From: Loktanella fryxellensis
GTDB taxonomy: Bacteria; Pseudomonadota; Alphaproteobacteria; Rhodobacterales; Rhodobacteraceae
Assembly (NCBI RefSeq): GCF_900110065.1
Contig: NZ_FOCI01000008.1
Span: forward strand, 1-64,000
DNA: 64,000 nt
Direction: 5' to 3'
The first letter of the stretch is position 1. Every line of letters starts with the position of its first letter. The notes beneath the pieces were generated by a model that was not told the origin of the DNA, searched no databases, and saw nothing but the letters and a program-made list of their open reading frames with translations. Position numbers and translations under genes: made by a program. Shown in pieces: positions 35,603 to 44,825 of this stretch.

Positions 35603-37633
35603 TCAGGCGGCCTTGTCGGAGAGCCCGCGCCCGCGCAACAGCGCATCCACCCCCGGCATCCGCCCCCGGAACTGGGTGTAAAGCGTCGCCGCATCCACCG
35701 ATCCGCCCTGCGACAGCACCGTCGCCTCCAGCCGCTGCGCCAGCACCGGGTCGAACGGATCGCCCGCCGCCGTGAACGCATCGAAGGCGTCTGCGTCCAT
35801 CACCTCGGACCACATGTAGCTGTAATAGCCGCTGGAATACCCGTCGCCCGCGAACACATGGGCGAAATGCGGCGTCGCGTGCCGCATCCCGATCGCATGC
35901 GGCATGTCGAGCGACGCCAGGACCTCGGCCTCTTTCTGCATCGGGTCCGACGGGGCGGGGCCTGCGTGGAACTCCAGATCGACCATCGCGCTGGCGATGT
36001 ATTCGACCGTCTGGAACCCCATGTCATAGGTCGCGGCGGCCAGCATCCGGTCCAGCATGTCCTGCGGCATCGCCTCCCCCGTGGTGGCGTGGGTGGCAAA
36101 GGTCTGCAGCACCTCCGGCACCTCCAGCCAATGCTCGAACAGCTGGCTCGGCAATTCGACGAAATCGCGTGCGACGGACGTGCCGCTGACGCTTTCATAG
36201 GTCACGTCCGACAGCATCTGGTGCAGGGCATGGCCGAATTCGTGGAACAGCGTCCGCGCATCGTCATAGGACAGCAACGCAGGCTTGCCTGCCCCCGGCT
36301 TGGCGAAGTTGCACACGTTCAGCACGATGGGCCGCACGTCGCCCGACAGCCGCTGCTGGCTGCGCATCGCCATGCACCACGCGCCCGACCGCTTCGACGC
36401 GCGGGCAAAGTAGTCGCCCATGAACACCGCCACGTGCTGCCCGTCGCGCGTCACCTCCCACAGGCGCACGTCCGGGTGATAGACGGGGCCGTCCAGCGGC
36501 GCGAACTCCAGCCCGAACAGGCGGTGCGCACAGTCGAACGCCGCCGCGATCATCCGGTCGAGCTGCAGAAACGGCTTCAGCGCCGCCTCGTCCAGATCAT
36601 GCTCCGCCTGACGCCGCTTCTCGGAATAGTACCGCCAGTCCCACGGCTCCAACGGTCCCGCGATCCCGTCGGCATGCAGCAGCGCCGTCAGCTTGTCCGC
36701 ATCCGCAAGGGCCGCGGCCCGCGCGGGCGTCCAGACCTGCATCAGCAGGTCGCGCACCGCGTCGGGCGTGCCCGCCATCTCGGTCTCCAGCTTGTAGGTG
36801 GCGAAACTGGCGTATCCCAGCAGCTCCGCCCGTTCCGCCCGCAAGGCCAGCGTTTCCGCTGCAAGCGCGCGGTTGTCGGTGGCCCCACCGTTCATGCCCC
36901 GCGCGGTCCACGCCGCATAGGCCCGCTGCCGCAGGTCGCGGCGCGGGCTGAACTGCAGGAACGGCACGATCAGCGACCGCGACAGGGTGACGACAGGGCC
37001 GGGATGCCCGCACGCCTCGCCCGCCGCCCGGGCGGCATCCACGACGAACTCCGGCAACCCTCCCATATCGGCCTCGGTCAGCGACATCGACCAGTCGCGC
37101 TCGTCCGCCAGCAGGTTCTGCGTGAACTGCGTCCCCAGCACTGCCAGACGCGATTTCACCGCCCGCAGCCGCTCCGCCTGGGCGCCCTGTAACTGCGCGC
37201 CCTGCCGTACGAAACTGCGCTGCGTCAGCATCAGGACGCGCGCCTGCTCTTCGCTCAGCCCCAGCGTATCCGCCCGCGCCCACAGGTCCGCGATCCGCGC
37301 GAACAGCTGCGCATTGCCCGTCACCTCAGACCCGAAGGCGCTCAGCAACGGCGCGAAATCGCGCTGCAACGCCTCGCGTGCGGGCGTGCTGTCAGCCCCC
37401 GCGATGCCGTAGAAGACGCCCAGCACACGACCCAGCACGGCCTGCGCGCCCTCCAGTGCGGCGACGGTGTTGTCGAATGTCGGCGCCTCGGGGTTCTCCG
37501 CGATGGCTGCGATATTGACCCGCGCCTCGGTCAGCGCGGCCTCCACGGCAGGCGCGAAATCAGTGTCCGCGATTGCGGTGAACGGCGGCAGAGCGTGCGG
37601 GGTGTCCCAGTCGGACAGCAGCGGATTGGTCAT
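35603..37633 (-). CDS. M3 family metallopeptidase (oligopeptidase A / Dcp-like)
   Basis: 676 residues, a cytosolic zinc peptidase that degrades short peptides. The active site HEFGHALHQML is near residue 462 (HExxH), with the third ligand in FVELPSQLFEHW. Other family blocks are WDWRYYSEKRR, MGDYFARASKRSGAWC, LNVCNFAKP and YSSGYYSYMWSEVMDADAF. The protein begins MTNPLLSDWDTPHALPPF. It lies downstream of the amino-acid permease gene with a repeat between. Confidence 0.92.
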   Translation of the reverse strand: MTNPLLSDWDTPHALPPFTAIADTDFAPAVEAALTEARVNIAAIAENPEAPTFDNTVAALEGAQAVLGRVLGVFYGIAGADSTPAREALQRDFAPLLSAFGSEVTGNAQLFARIADLWARADTLGLSEEQARVLMLTQRSFVRQGAQLQGAQAERLRAVKSRLAVLGTQFTQNLLADERDWSMSLTEADMGGLPEFVVDAARAAGEACGHPGPVVTLSRSLIVPFLQFSPRRDLRQRAYAAWTARGMNGGATDNRALAAETLALRAERAELLGYASFATYKLETEMAGTPDAVRDLLMQVWTPARAAALADADKLTALLHADGIAGPLEPWDWRYYSEKRRQAEHDLDEAALKPFLQLDRMIAAAFDCAHRLFGLEFAPLDGPVYHPDVRLWEVTRDGQHVAVFMGDYFARASKRSGAWCMAMRSQQRLSGDVRPIVLNVCNFAKPGAGKPALLSYDDARTLFHEFGHALHQMLSDVTYESVSGTSVARDFVELPSQLFEHWLEVPEVLQTFATHATTGEAMPQDMLDRMLAAATYDMGFQTVEYIASAMVDLEFHAGPAPSDPMQKEAEVLASLDMPHAIGMRHATPHFAHVFAGDGYSSGYYSYMWSEVMDADAFDAFTAAGDPFDPVLAQRLEATVLSQGGSVDAATLYTQFRGRMPGVDALLRGRGLSDKAA

Positions 37634-37694
37634 GGCGGGTCTCCTTTACCCACACCCTAGGACCATGCCCGGCAAAGTGCCACCGCCCCCCTGC

Positions 37695-37722
37695 CCTCGC
37701 TTTTTAGGAAATACTCACCTTC
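37695..37722 (+). repeat. Dispersed repeat copy
   Basis: Reads cctcgctttttaggaaatac then tcaccttc, just past the stop of the minus-strand permease; a cggcgcgtcagcgccg hairpin follows. Same T-tract/AAATACTC order as other copies. Confidence 0.65.
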
Positions 37723-37730
37723 ACGGCGCG

Positions 37731-38510
37731 TCAGCGCCGCCCCCGTTCGAACCGGCGCAATACCAGCGACAGAGTGATGGTCATCGACAGATAGACCAGC
37801 GCCACCACGTTATACGTCTCGAAATAGCGGAAATTGCCAGCCGCCAGGACCTTGCCCAATTGCGTGATGTCGGCGACACCCAGCACGCTGACCAGCGACG
37901 AATCCTTCAGCATCGCCACGAAATCGTTGCCCAAGGGCGGCAACATGACGCGCAGCGCCTGCGGCCACACGATGAACCGGAACCGGTGCCACCGCCCCAG
38001 CCCCAGCGCACGCCCCGCCTCGATCTGCCCCACGTCGACCGATTGCAGACCGGCGCGGAACACCTCGGCCAGGAACGCGGCATAGGCCAGCACCAGTGCG
38101 ATGATCGCCCGCCACAGCAGCGGAAAATCCCGCGTCCGCGCCTCCGGTAGGCCCAGCGCGTTCCACAGCGCCACCAGCGCCGGGGCCAGCACGAAGGCCA
38201 CATACAGCAGCAGCACGATGATGGGGATGCCGCGCATCACCTCGACGTAGAACCGCGAGATCTGCCGCAACACGATCGACCCCGACCCCGCCATCAGCGC
38301 CAGCATCAGCCCCAGCACGCAGGCGGACGCATAGGCAATCAGCGTGACCAGAACCGTGGTCCACACCCCTTGTCCCAGCGTCATCAGCACGTCGCGCGAC
38401 ACCGGATCGCGCAGCACGGCCGCGAAGAGCACCACCCCGATCACGACGACCGCCACCAGCCACCATGGAAAATCGCGGTCCCCCGCGGGACCGCGCCGCA
38501 TCTCAGGCAT
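37731..38510 (-). CDS. Amino-acid ABC transporter permease (HisM/GlnP type)
   Basis: 259 residues, five to six membrane helices. Family marks are RFYVEVMRGIPIIVLLLYVAF and the cytoplasmic-loop EAA motif QIEAGRALGLGRWHRFRFIVWPQALRVMLPPLGNDFVAMLKDSSL. It would form the channel, as a homodimer, for the binding protein encoded 30 bases upstream. No ATP-binding subunit gene is adjacent, so it must borrow one from elsewhere. Confidence 0.9.
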   Translation of the reverse strand: MPEMRRGPAGDRDFPWWLVAVVVIGVVLFAAVLRDPVSRDVLMTLGQGVWTTVLVTLIAYASACVLGLMLALMAGSGSIVLRQISRFYVEVMRGIPIIVLLLYVAFVLAPALVALWNALGLPEARTRDFPLLWRAIIALVLAYAAFLAEVFRAGLQSVDVGQIEAGRALGLGRWHRFRFIVWPQALRVMLPPLGNDFVAMLKDSSLVSVLGVADITQLGKVLAAGNFRYFETYNVVALVYLSMTITLSLVLRRFERGRR

Positions 38511-38540
38511 CAGGCCGCAGTCCGCCCGTCGATCTGGCCG

Positions 38541-39332
38541 TCATTCGCCCATCTTGAAGTCGAGGAACCACGTCGTGTTCAGCGCATCCAGCGTGCCATC
38601 CGCCCGCATCGCGGCAATGGCCGCGTTCACGGGCGCCACAAGGTCCGAACCCTTGGGAAAGATGAACCCGAAATCCTCGGTCCCCAGCTTCTCGCCCACG
38701 ATCTTCAGCGCGCCCTCGCTCGCGGCGACATAGCCTTCGCCGGCGGTGCCGTCGGTCAGCACCAGATCGACGTCACCCGCGCGCAGCGCCTGCACCGTGG
38801 CACCGAACGTCTCCATCGTCTGGATGCGCGGGTTCGCCTCGTCGCCGTCAAGCACGTCATAGACCGCCACATAGAACGGCGTCGTGCCCGGCTGTGCCGC
38901 GATCATCAGGTCCGGATCGGCGGCAAAGCTCGCCGCATCCGTGAACCGCGCCTCGTCGCCGCGCACCAGCATCACCATCTCGGACGTCATGTAGGAGTCC
39001 GAGAAATCGACGACCTCGGCCCGGTCCTCGCGGATCGTGATGCCCGTCATGCCGATGTCGTATTGTCCTTCCGACACGGCGGGGATCATCGCGTCCCAGC
39101 TCGTGTTCTCATAGGTCACGACCATGTTCAGGCGTTCCGCGATCTCGGCCATCGCGTCGTATTCCCAGCCGACGGCGGCACCGTCCTGCACGAACTGCAG
39201 CGGGGGATAGGCGTTCTCGGTCACGACCGTCACGGCGCGCCCGTCCAGATCGGGCAGCGCATCCTGTGCGATCGCCGTGGTGGCCAGCAGGGTGGTCAGC
39301 AGGCCTGCGGCCAGTCGTGTTGTCAGTGTCAT
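38541..39332 (-). CDS. Amino-acid ABC transporter substrate-binding protein
   Basis: 263 residues. Signal peptide [20 protein letters not shown] (cleavage near AIAQ) and a family 3 solute-binding fold: [74 protein letters not shown] and [11 protein letters not shown]. It binds a polar amino acid in the periplasm. GGGGGAA precedes the start, which overlaps the stop of the ThiF-like gene (ATGA). Confidence 0.9.
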   Translation of the reverse strand: MTLTTRLAAGLLTTLLATTAIAQDALPDLDGRAVTVVTENAYPPLQFVQDGAAVGWEYDAMAEIAERLNMVVTYENTSWDAMIPAVSEGQYDIGMTGITIREDRAEVVDFSDSYMTSEMVMLVRGDEARFTDAASFAADPDLMIAAQPGTTPFYVAVYDVLDGDEANPRIQTMETFGATVQALRAGDVDLVLTDGTAGEGYVAASEGALKIVGEKLGTEDFGFIFPKGSDLVAPVNAAIAAMRADGTLDALNTTWFLDFKMGE

Positions 39333-40426
39333 GTCGGTTCCCCCGGATCGGTTGTCGCGCCGACCTTGGCGCGGGTCGCATCGGCCTGCAAGCCCCGTCC
39401 AGCACAGACCCGGCACGTGGCATCGACAGGCACCGCCACGATCCGCGTCTGCGCGTAAAGCGCATCATAGATCAACAGCCGCCCACCCAACGACGTCCCC
39501 GCATCCGTCAGGACCTTCACCGCCTCGACTGCCATCATCGACCCTACGACGCCGGGCAGCGGCCCCAGCACGCCCGCCTCGGCACAGCTCGGCACCAGCC
39601 CCGGCGCGGGGCGGTTGGGAAAGACGCAAGTGTAGCACGGCGTGCCATGCGCCGGGTGATAGAGGCTGATCTGCCCTTCCCACTGGGTCAGCGCGCCCGC
39701 GATCAGCGGCACCCCCGCCGCCACGCATGCGGCATTCACCACGTCGCGCGTCTCGAAACTGTCGCAGCCATCCAGAACAAGGTCATAGTCCGCCACCAGC
39801 TCTGCCGCGATGTCCGCCGTCAGACGCCGGTTGTAGGGACGCACCGCCACGCGCGGATTGATCGCGGCAATGGCCTGCGCCGCCGCCTGCACCTTGGGCA
39901 GGCCGCGGTCGCCGTCGCGGAACAGCACCTGCCGCTGCAGATTGCTCGCCTCGACCACGTCGTCGTCGATCACCCCCAGCGTGCCGACCCCCGCCGCCGC
40001 CAGATACAGCAGCACGGGCGACCCGAGGCCCCCCGCCCCCACCACCAGCACGCGCGCCTGCGACAGCGCGACCTGCCCGGTGCCACCGATCTCGCGCAGC
40101 ATGATGTGACGGGCATAGCGGTCCAGATCGTCGTTCTGCAGGCCCTTCGCCTGCACGTCAGCCACTGGCACCGCCTTACGCGCCTTTACCGCCCGGAACA
40201 GCCGGGTATAGCCCCAGACCACGACGCCCAGACCGATCACCAGCCCCCACAGCCGCGGATCGCCGCCCGTCGCCTCGCGCCACGGATGCCCGTCGGGCAG
40301 CGCCAGATGCGACGCGATGATGACCGCCAGCAGCACGCCGACCATGATCCGCCGCGCCCGCTTTGGCGCGCCCATCGCCACGCCGGTGCCCCAGATCACC
40401 GCCGCAAGGAAACCGACCATCAGCAT
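39329..40426 (-). CDS. Membrane-anchored HesA/MoeB/ThiF-type E1-like protein
   Basis: 365 residues. The first about 80 residues contain three hydrophobic segments ([49 protein letters not shown]). The rest is a full ThiF/MoeB adenylation domain: [22 protein letters not shown] loop [29 protein letters not shown], catalytic-Cys region [18 protein letters not shown], and zinc Cys pairs CYTCVF and CRVCAG. It would activate the C-terminus of a ubiquitin-like sulfur carrier at the membrane. The start overlaps dut and the end overlaps the binding-protein gene. Confidence 0.88.
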   Translation of the reverse strand: MLMVGFLAAVIWGTGVAMGAPKRARRIMVGVLLAVIIASHLALPDGHPWREATGGDPRLWGLVIGLGVVVWGYTRLFRAVKARKAVPVADVQAKGLQNDDLDRYARHIMLREIGGTGQVALSQARVLVVGAGGLGSPVLLYLAAAGVGTLGVIDDDVVEASNLQRQVLFRDGDRGLPKVQAAAQAIAAINPRVAVRPYNRRLTADIAAELVADYDLVLDGCDSFETRDVVNAACVAAGVPLIAGALTQWEGQISLYHPAHGTPCYTCVFPNRPAPGLVPSCAEAGVLGPLPGVVGSMMAVEAVKVLTDAGTSLGGRLLIYDALYAQTRIVAVPVDATCRVCAGRGLQADATRAKVGATTDPGEPT

Positions 40427-40902
40427 GGGCCACCTCCGGTCGAACCGAACCCACCGGCCCCGCGCACGGTGGCATTCAGATCGCCCGCCACGAACGCCGC
40501 CTGCACCACAGGCGCCACCACAAGCTGCGCGATCCGCATGCCGTGCGTGACGGTAAAGTCCGCATCACCGAGGTTGACCACCAGCACACCCACCTCGCCG
40601 CGATAGTCGCTGTCGATCGTCCCCGGCGCATTGACCAGCGCGATGCCGTGCCGCAGGGCCAGCCCGGACCGCGCCCTGACCTGCACCTCGCACCCCACCG
40701 GGATCGCCAGCCGCAGCCCCGTCGGCACCAGTGCCCGCGCCATGGGTCGCAGCACGATCCCCGCCGCCCGGTCGTCAGGCCCGAGGTTTGCGCACACATC
40801 CGCCCCCGCCGCCCCTGCCGTCTGATAGGCCGGCAGCGGCACCGCCTCATCCGCGCCCGCGACACGGGCCACCGTCACCACGGGCACCCCTAGAACCGAC
40901 AT
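40420..40902 (-). CDS. dut: dUTP diphosphatase
   Basis: Hydrolyses dUTP to dUMP, protecting DNA from uracil and feeding thymidylate synthesis. The 160-residue protein starts [14 protein letters not shown]. All five trimeric-dUTPase motifs are visible: [18 protein letters not shown], the catalytic-Asp stretch [25 protein letters not shown], and the C-terminal [10 protein letters not shown] that closes over the active site. It sits just below coaBC, as in many bacteria. Confidence 0.94.
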   Translation of the reverse strand: MSVLGVPVVTVARVAGADEAVPLPAYQTAGAAGADVCANLGPDDRAAGIVLRPMARALVPTGLRLAIPVGCEVQVRARSGLALRHGIALVNAPGTIDSDYRGEVGVLVVNLGDADFTVTHGMRIAQLVVAPVVQAAFVAGDLNATVRGAGGFGSTGGGPC

Positions 40903-40928
40903 CTTGCCCGAGTTACTCCCGCCGGAGG
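40903..40928 (+). repeat. Dispersed-repeat-like motif between coaBC and dut
   Basis: Reads cttgcccgagttactcccgc then cggagg. It fills the 35-base gap between the two minus-strand genes and directly precedes the dut start codon. Weaker than other copies (TTACTC for ATACTC). Confidence 0.5.
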
Positions 40929-40937
40929 CATCCACGC

Positions 40938-42143
40938 TCACGGCGTCACCGCCGTCAGCACATCCACCATCCGTGCCACCAGCCGCTCCGCCACAGCGTC
41001 CTTGCCCATGCGTGGCCAATCCTCCGCGCCCGCGTCGGTCACCAGCGTCACCGCATTCTCGGTTCCGCCCATGATGCAGGTGCCCGCAGACACGTCGTTG
41101 GCGACGATCCAGTCGCAGCCCTTGCGCGCCCGCTTCTGCGTGGCCAGCCGCGTCACGTCCTGCGTCTCTGCGGCAAAGCCCACGACGAGCGCGGGCCGCC
41201 CATCGCCCAGCCGGGACACGGCAGCCAGAATGTCCGGGTTTTCGGCAAAGGTCAGGACCGGCAAACCGTCCACCGACTTCTTCATCTTCTGCGCGCCCGC
41301 GTTGGCGACGCGCCAGTCGGCCACCGCCGCCGCACACACGACCGCATCTGCGGGCAGCGCCGCCATCACCGCGTCGTGCATCGCCTGCGCCGTCTCGACC
41401 CGGACCAAGGTCGTATCAGCGGGCGGCGGCACCACAGCGGGCCCTGTCACGAACGTGACCGTGGCCCCCGCCGCGACCAGCGCCCGCCCAATGGCCGTGC
41501 CCTGCGCGCCGGACGACCGGTTGGCGATATAGCGCACCGGGTCGATGGGCTCGTGCGTGGGGCCGGAGGTGACGATCACATGCCGTCCCCGCAACGGACC
41601 CGGCGACAGCCGCTGCACGATCGCGGCCAGAATCGCCGCAGGCTCCGCCAGCCGCCCCGGCCCGTGTTCACCGCAGGCCATGTCGCCCACGTCAGGTCCG
41701 ACGAAGGCCACACCGTCCGCCATCAGCACCGCCAGATTGCGCTGCGTCGCGGGATGGTCCCACATCCGCACGTTCATCGCGGGCGCAATCAGCACCGGCG
41801 TATCGGTCGCCAGCAGCAGCGTCGTCGCCAGATCGTCGGACAGCCCCGCCGCCGCGCGCGCCATCAGATGCGCCGTCGCCGGGGCGACAACGATCAGGTC
41901 GGCGACCCGGCTCAACTGGATGTGGCCCATCTCGGCCTCTGCGGTCAGGTCAAACAACGCGCCGTGCACCGTCTCACCCGCCAGCGCCGCCACGCTCAGC
42001 GGCGTGACGAACTCGCCCGCCGCCCGCGTCATGACCGGCGTCACAACGGCCCCGGCCCCGCGCAGCAGCCGGATCAGCTCCAGCGCCTTGTAGGCCGCGA
42101 TGCCGCCACCGATGATCAGCAGGATACGCTTGTCGTGCAGCAT
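40938..42143 (-). CDS. coaBC: Phosphopantothenoylcysteine decarboxylase / phosphopantothenate-cysteine ligase
   Basis: Bifunctional coenzyme A enzyme, 401 residues. The N-terminal flavoprotein (CoaC) has [33 protein letters not shown] and the active-site Cys in [15 protein letters not shown]. The C-terminal CoaB part has [25 protein letters not shown] and [11 protein letters not shown]. The start [13 protein letters not shown] has AAGGGGG upstream. It heads the run coaBC-dut-ThiF-like-ABC on the minus strand. Confidence 0.95.
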   Translation of the reverse strand: MLHDKRILLIIGGGIAAYKALELIRLLRGAGAVVTPVMTRAAGEFVTPLSVAALAGETVHGALFDLTAEAEMGHIQLSRVADLIVVAPATAHLMARAAAGLSDDLATTLLLATDTPVLIAPAMNVRMWDHPATQRNLAVLMADGVAFVGPDVGDMACGEHGPGRLAEPAAILAAIVQRLSPGPLRGRHVIVTSGPTHEPIDPVRYIANRSSGAQGTAIGRALVAAGATVTFVTGPAVVPPPADTTLVRVETAQAMHDAVMAALPADAVVCAAAVADWRVANAGAQKMKKSVDGLPVLTFAENPDILAAVSRLGDGRPALVVGFAAETQDVTRLATQKRARKGCDWIVANDVSAGTCIMGGTENAVTLVTDAGAEDWPRMGKDAVAERLVARMVDVLTAVTP

Positions 42144-42207
42144 GGCGGACCGCCCCCTTGGTTGCGCCCAGATGTAGGCGCAGGTCCGCCCGATGACAAC
42201 GCGGCAG

Positions 42208-42978
42208 CTAGTCGGCAAAGACCGCGCAGGGATCGGCGCGGTCCGGGGCCGGTGCGGTGACCACCCGGTCGAACGGTGCATCCGCTGGCACGTCGCCCTC
42301 GACCTGCCCCAGCGACCAGACCGTCAGGTCGGGCCGCATCGCCCGGATCGTCGCGGGCGCGCCCACATCGGTGCGCGCATGGCCCGTGCCGGTGATCAGC
42401 ACCACCGGACCGCCGTGTGCCTCGAATGCCGCCACTGCCGCCGCGCCGAAGGCCGCATCGCGCAGTCTCTGCGCCTCGACCATGCCGGGCAGCATCTCCT
42501 CTGGCAGGGCACCGCAATGGGCATCCGCCTGTTCCTGCGCCAAGGTATCGCGCTGCGCTTGCGTCAGATCCGGCACGATGGCGTCGGTCTGGCCTGCAGC
42601 CCCGTCGGTCATCGCCGCCAGCAGCGCGTCGCGCCCGACCGCGGCGCCGACGATCTGCGCATCCGGTGCTGCCGCGAAAATCGGCGCATAAAGGTCGAAG
42701 TCCGGCCAACCGCTCTTCGCCCAATCGAACGCCGCCGCCAGCGCATCCACGTCGGTGCGGTCCACGGCCATGGCCGCTGCCGCCTGCGCGGCGTCCAGCA
42801 TCTCAAAGATCAGCGCCGTCGGTGTCACCTCGGCCACGATGGCTGCCTGCGTCGCGTGATGGGCAGGGTTGTCATGCACCTCGCCCAACACGAAGATGTC
42901 GGCGCGTGGCGTTGGGCCGACATCCTGCGCCGATACCATGATCGGCCAGATCGCCAGCAGGGCCGCCCACCGCATCAT
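42208..42978 (-). CDS. ChaN family protein (haem-binding uptake, Tiki-like)
   Basis: 256 residues with a signal peptide (MMRWAALLAIWPIMVSAQ). The ChaN/DUF399 core shows ADIFVLGEVHDNPAHHATQ, LIFEMLDAAQ, DFDLYAPIFAAA and the C-terminal VVLITGTGHARTDVGAP. Characterised ChaN proteins are iron-regulated lipoproteins that bind haem; here no lipobox is seen. The start lies in the rpoH stop codon (ATGA), so it is co-translated with the stress sigma factor. Confidence 0.87.
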   Translation of the reverse strand: MMRWAALLAIWPIMVSAQDVGPTPRADIFVLGEVHDNPAHHATQAAIVAEVTPTALIFEMLDAAQAAAAMAVDRTDVDALAAAFDWAKSGWPDFDLYAPIFAAAPDAQIVGAAVGRDALLAAMTDGAAGQTDAIVPDLTQAQRDTLAQEQADAHCGALPEEMLPGMVEAQRLRDAAFGAAAVAAFEAHGGPVVLITGTGHARTDVGAPATIRAMRPDLTVWSLGQVEGDVPADAPFDRVVTAPAPDRADPCAVFAD

Positions 42979-43853
42979 GCGAAGAACGACAGCACTTCCC
43001 GGCTTTGGTTCTCGAGGTTCTTGCGCATCTTGCCGAAGGCCGCCGCTTCCAGCTGACGCACGCGCTCCTTGCTCAGACCCAACTCGACACCAAGGCTTTC
43101 CAGCGTGCGGGGGTCATCGCGCAGTTTGCGTTCCCGCACGATGAACCGCTCGCGGTCGTTCAGATCACGCAGCGCGGTCAGCAGCCATTGCCGCAGGCGG
43201 GCATTATCATGGGACAATTGCACGTTCTCTGCGGCTTGCGTGGTGTCGTCCTCCAACGCATCGATCCACTCCCGGCCTTCGTCCTCCGAAGACTGCGTCG
43301 CGTTCAAACTAAAGTCGGATCCCGACAAACGGCCTTCCATCATCTCCACGTCGTGCAGCGGGACGCCCACTTCCGTAGCAATCATCCGGCGCATTACGTG
43401 GCCTTCAAGCTTGATGCCTTCCGCCGCCGCCTCACGCTCCAGCCGCGCCTGAACCCGGCGCATGTTGAAGAACAGCGACTTTTGCGATGACGTGGACCCG
43501 GTGCGCACCATCGACCAGTTGCGCATCACGTAATCCTGAATGCTCGCCTTGATCCACCAGACTGCATAGGTCGAAAAGCGGACACCGCGGTCGGGGTCGA
43601 ACTTTTCGGCGGCCTTCATGAGACCGACGGAGGCTTCCTGGATCAGGTCGTTCATCGGGGCGCCGTAACGCTTGAATTTCGCGGCCATCGAGATGGCGAG
43701 GCGCATGTAGGCGGTGATCAGACGGTGCAGGCTTTCCTCGCACCGCTCGTCGCGCCAGGCATAGGCCAGACGCAATTCCGTCTCGGCATCGAGCAGTTCC
43801 GCTTTCATCGCGGTGCGCGACAACGTCTGGTCCGAAAATCCGTCGAATGCCAT
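42975..43853 (-). CDS. rpoH: RNA polymerase sigma factor RpoH, RpoHII type
   Basis: 292-residue alternative sigma factor for heat-shock and oxidative-stress genes. Region 2 reads LITAYMRLAISMAAKFKRYGAPMNDLIQEASVGLMKAAEKFDPDRGVRFSTYAVWWIKASIQDYVMRNW-like across its length, including the RpoH-specific tail before region 3. Region 4 is RERKLRDDPRTLESLGVELGLSKERVRQLEAAAFGKMR. The start MAFDGFSDQTLSRTAMKAELLDAE resembles Rhodobacter RpoHII rather than RpoHI. AGGGGGTGAT precedes it. An RpoE-like TGATCG lies at 43916-43921 on the minus strand, but no matching -10 was found. Confidence 0.92.
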   Translation of the reverse strand: MAFDGFSDQTLSRTAMKAELLDAETELRLAYAWRDERCEESLHRLITAYMRLAISMAAKFKRYGAPMNDLIQEASVGLMKAAEKFDPDRGVRFSTYAVWWIKASIQDYVMRNWSMVRTGSTSSQKSLFFNMRRVQARLEREAAAEGIKLEGHVMRRMIATEVGVPLHDVEMMEGRLSGSDFSLNATQSSEDEGREWIDALEDDTTQAAENVQLSHDNARLRQWLLTALRDLNDRERFIVRERKLRDDPRTLESLGVELGLSKERVRQLEAAAFGKMRKNLENQSREVLSFFA

Positions 43854-44030
43854 GATGATCACCCCCTGGTGTTGCGCGAACTGCTTGAGTCTGTGACCGT
43901 GGCAGTCTCTATGTGCGATCAACACGAATGATGCGCGAAAGTTCCATGACCAAGTTGCCGCACCTCCTGTTCATGCTATGGGCCTGTCTGCCCGTCGGAT
44001 GGCTGCGGCACCGCTGCGACCATCGCAGCC

Positions 44031-44219
44031 ATGTACGGTGAAAAAGCCATGATCTGCAGCGACATGCACCTGAATAAGGCGCGTCTTCACACCATGCGCC
44101 GTCGTCATCACGGGCTGCGAAGAGGCACGCAACGCCTGCATCCGGCTTTCCTGCACAACACCTGTGCGGCGATGCGGCGGATCTTGCGGCGAAGCCAGCG
44201 GGCAAGGGGGGCGTCATGA
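44031..44219 (+). CDS. Possible small basic protein, unproven
   Basis: A 62-residue frame starting MYGEKAMICSDMHLNKARL. It is very rich in Arg and His (MRRRHHGLRRGTQRL, MRRILRRSQRARGAS) and ends in a TGA that overlaps the next start (ATGA). The overlap argues for a gene; the composition could also come from high-GC shadow coding. Not recognised. Confidence 0.25.
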   Translation: MYGEKAMICSDMHLNKARLHTMRRRHHGLRRGTQRLHPAFLHNTCAAMRRILRRSQRARGAS

Positions 44220-44794
44220 CGCGTCTCTGGCTGATCCGTCATGGACCGACGCACCAGACGGCGATGACCGGCTGGCGCGACGTGCCCGCCGATCTGAGCG
44301 ATTCTGCGGCACTCGCCCGGCTGTCGGCCTATGTACCGGCGCCGGCCCTCGTCGTATCGTCAGACCTGATCCGCGCCGTGACGACCGCCGACGCGATCGC
44401 GCAGGACCGACAGCGCCTGCCCCACGATCCCGATCTGCGAGAGATCGATTTTGGCGCGTGGGATGGCCTGCACTACACGCAGGTCGCCGCCCGGGACCCC
44501 GTGCTGTCGCGGGCCTTCTGGGACACGCCCGGCGACCTCGCGGCGCCCGAAGGGGAAAGCTGGAACGTCATGACCGCGCGCGTGACGGCGGCCATCGACC
44601 GTGTGATCGCAGCGCATCGCCCCGCCGATCTGGTCGTGGTGGCGCATATGGGCGCGATCATGTCGCAGATCCCCCGCGCCACGGGCGGCACCGCCGTGCA
44701 GGCGATGGGCCACCATATCGACGCCCTCGGCGTCACCGACATGACACTGACGCCGCAGGGCTGGCGCATCGGCACCATCAACCATCGCCCCTGA
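44216..44794 (+). CDS. Histidine phosphatase family protein
   Basis: 192 residues, phosphoglycerate-mutase-like fold. The RHG motif is in RLWLIRHGPTH at the start, the second catalytic His in VVVAHMGAIMSQI, and REIDFGAWDGLHYTQV is the typical middle block. It dephosphorylates an unknown small substrate. AAGGGGGG precedes the ATG. The GST-like gene follows after 31 bases. Confidence 0.88.
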   Translation: MTRLWLIRHGPTHQTAMTGWRDVPADLSDSAALARLSAYVPAPALVVSSDLIRAVTTADAIAQDRQRLPHDPDLREIDFGAWDGLHYTQVAARDPVLSRAFWDTPGDLAAPEGESWNVMTARVTAAIDRVIAAHRPADLVVVAHMGAIMSQIPRATGGTAVQAMGHHIDALGVTDMTLTPQGWRIGTINHRP

Positions 44795-44825
44795 CCCCTG
44801 AACCCCTGACCACGAAAGGCACCGC

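Noticed and set aside
40902-40931. A longer GTG start for dut through the repeat-like motif
   Set aside because: The extension would translate the repeat ([11 protein letters not shown]) and is not family-like; the ATG gives the expected dUTPase N-terminus.
43909-44217. A 102-codon minus-strand frame upstream of rpoH
   Set aside because: It lacks a ribosome site and any recognisable pattern, and it lies in the region expected to hold the rpoH promoter.
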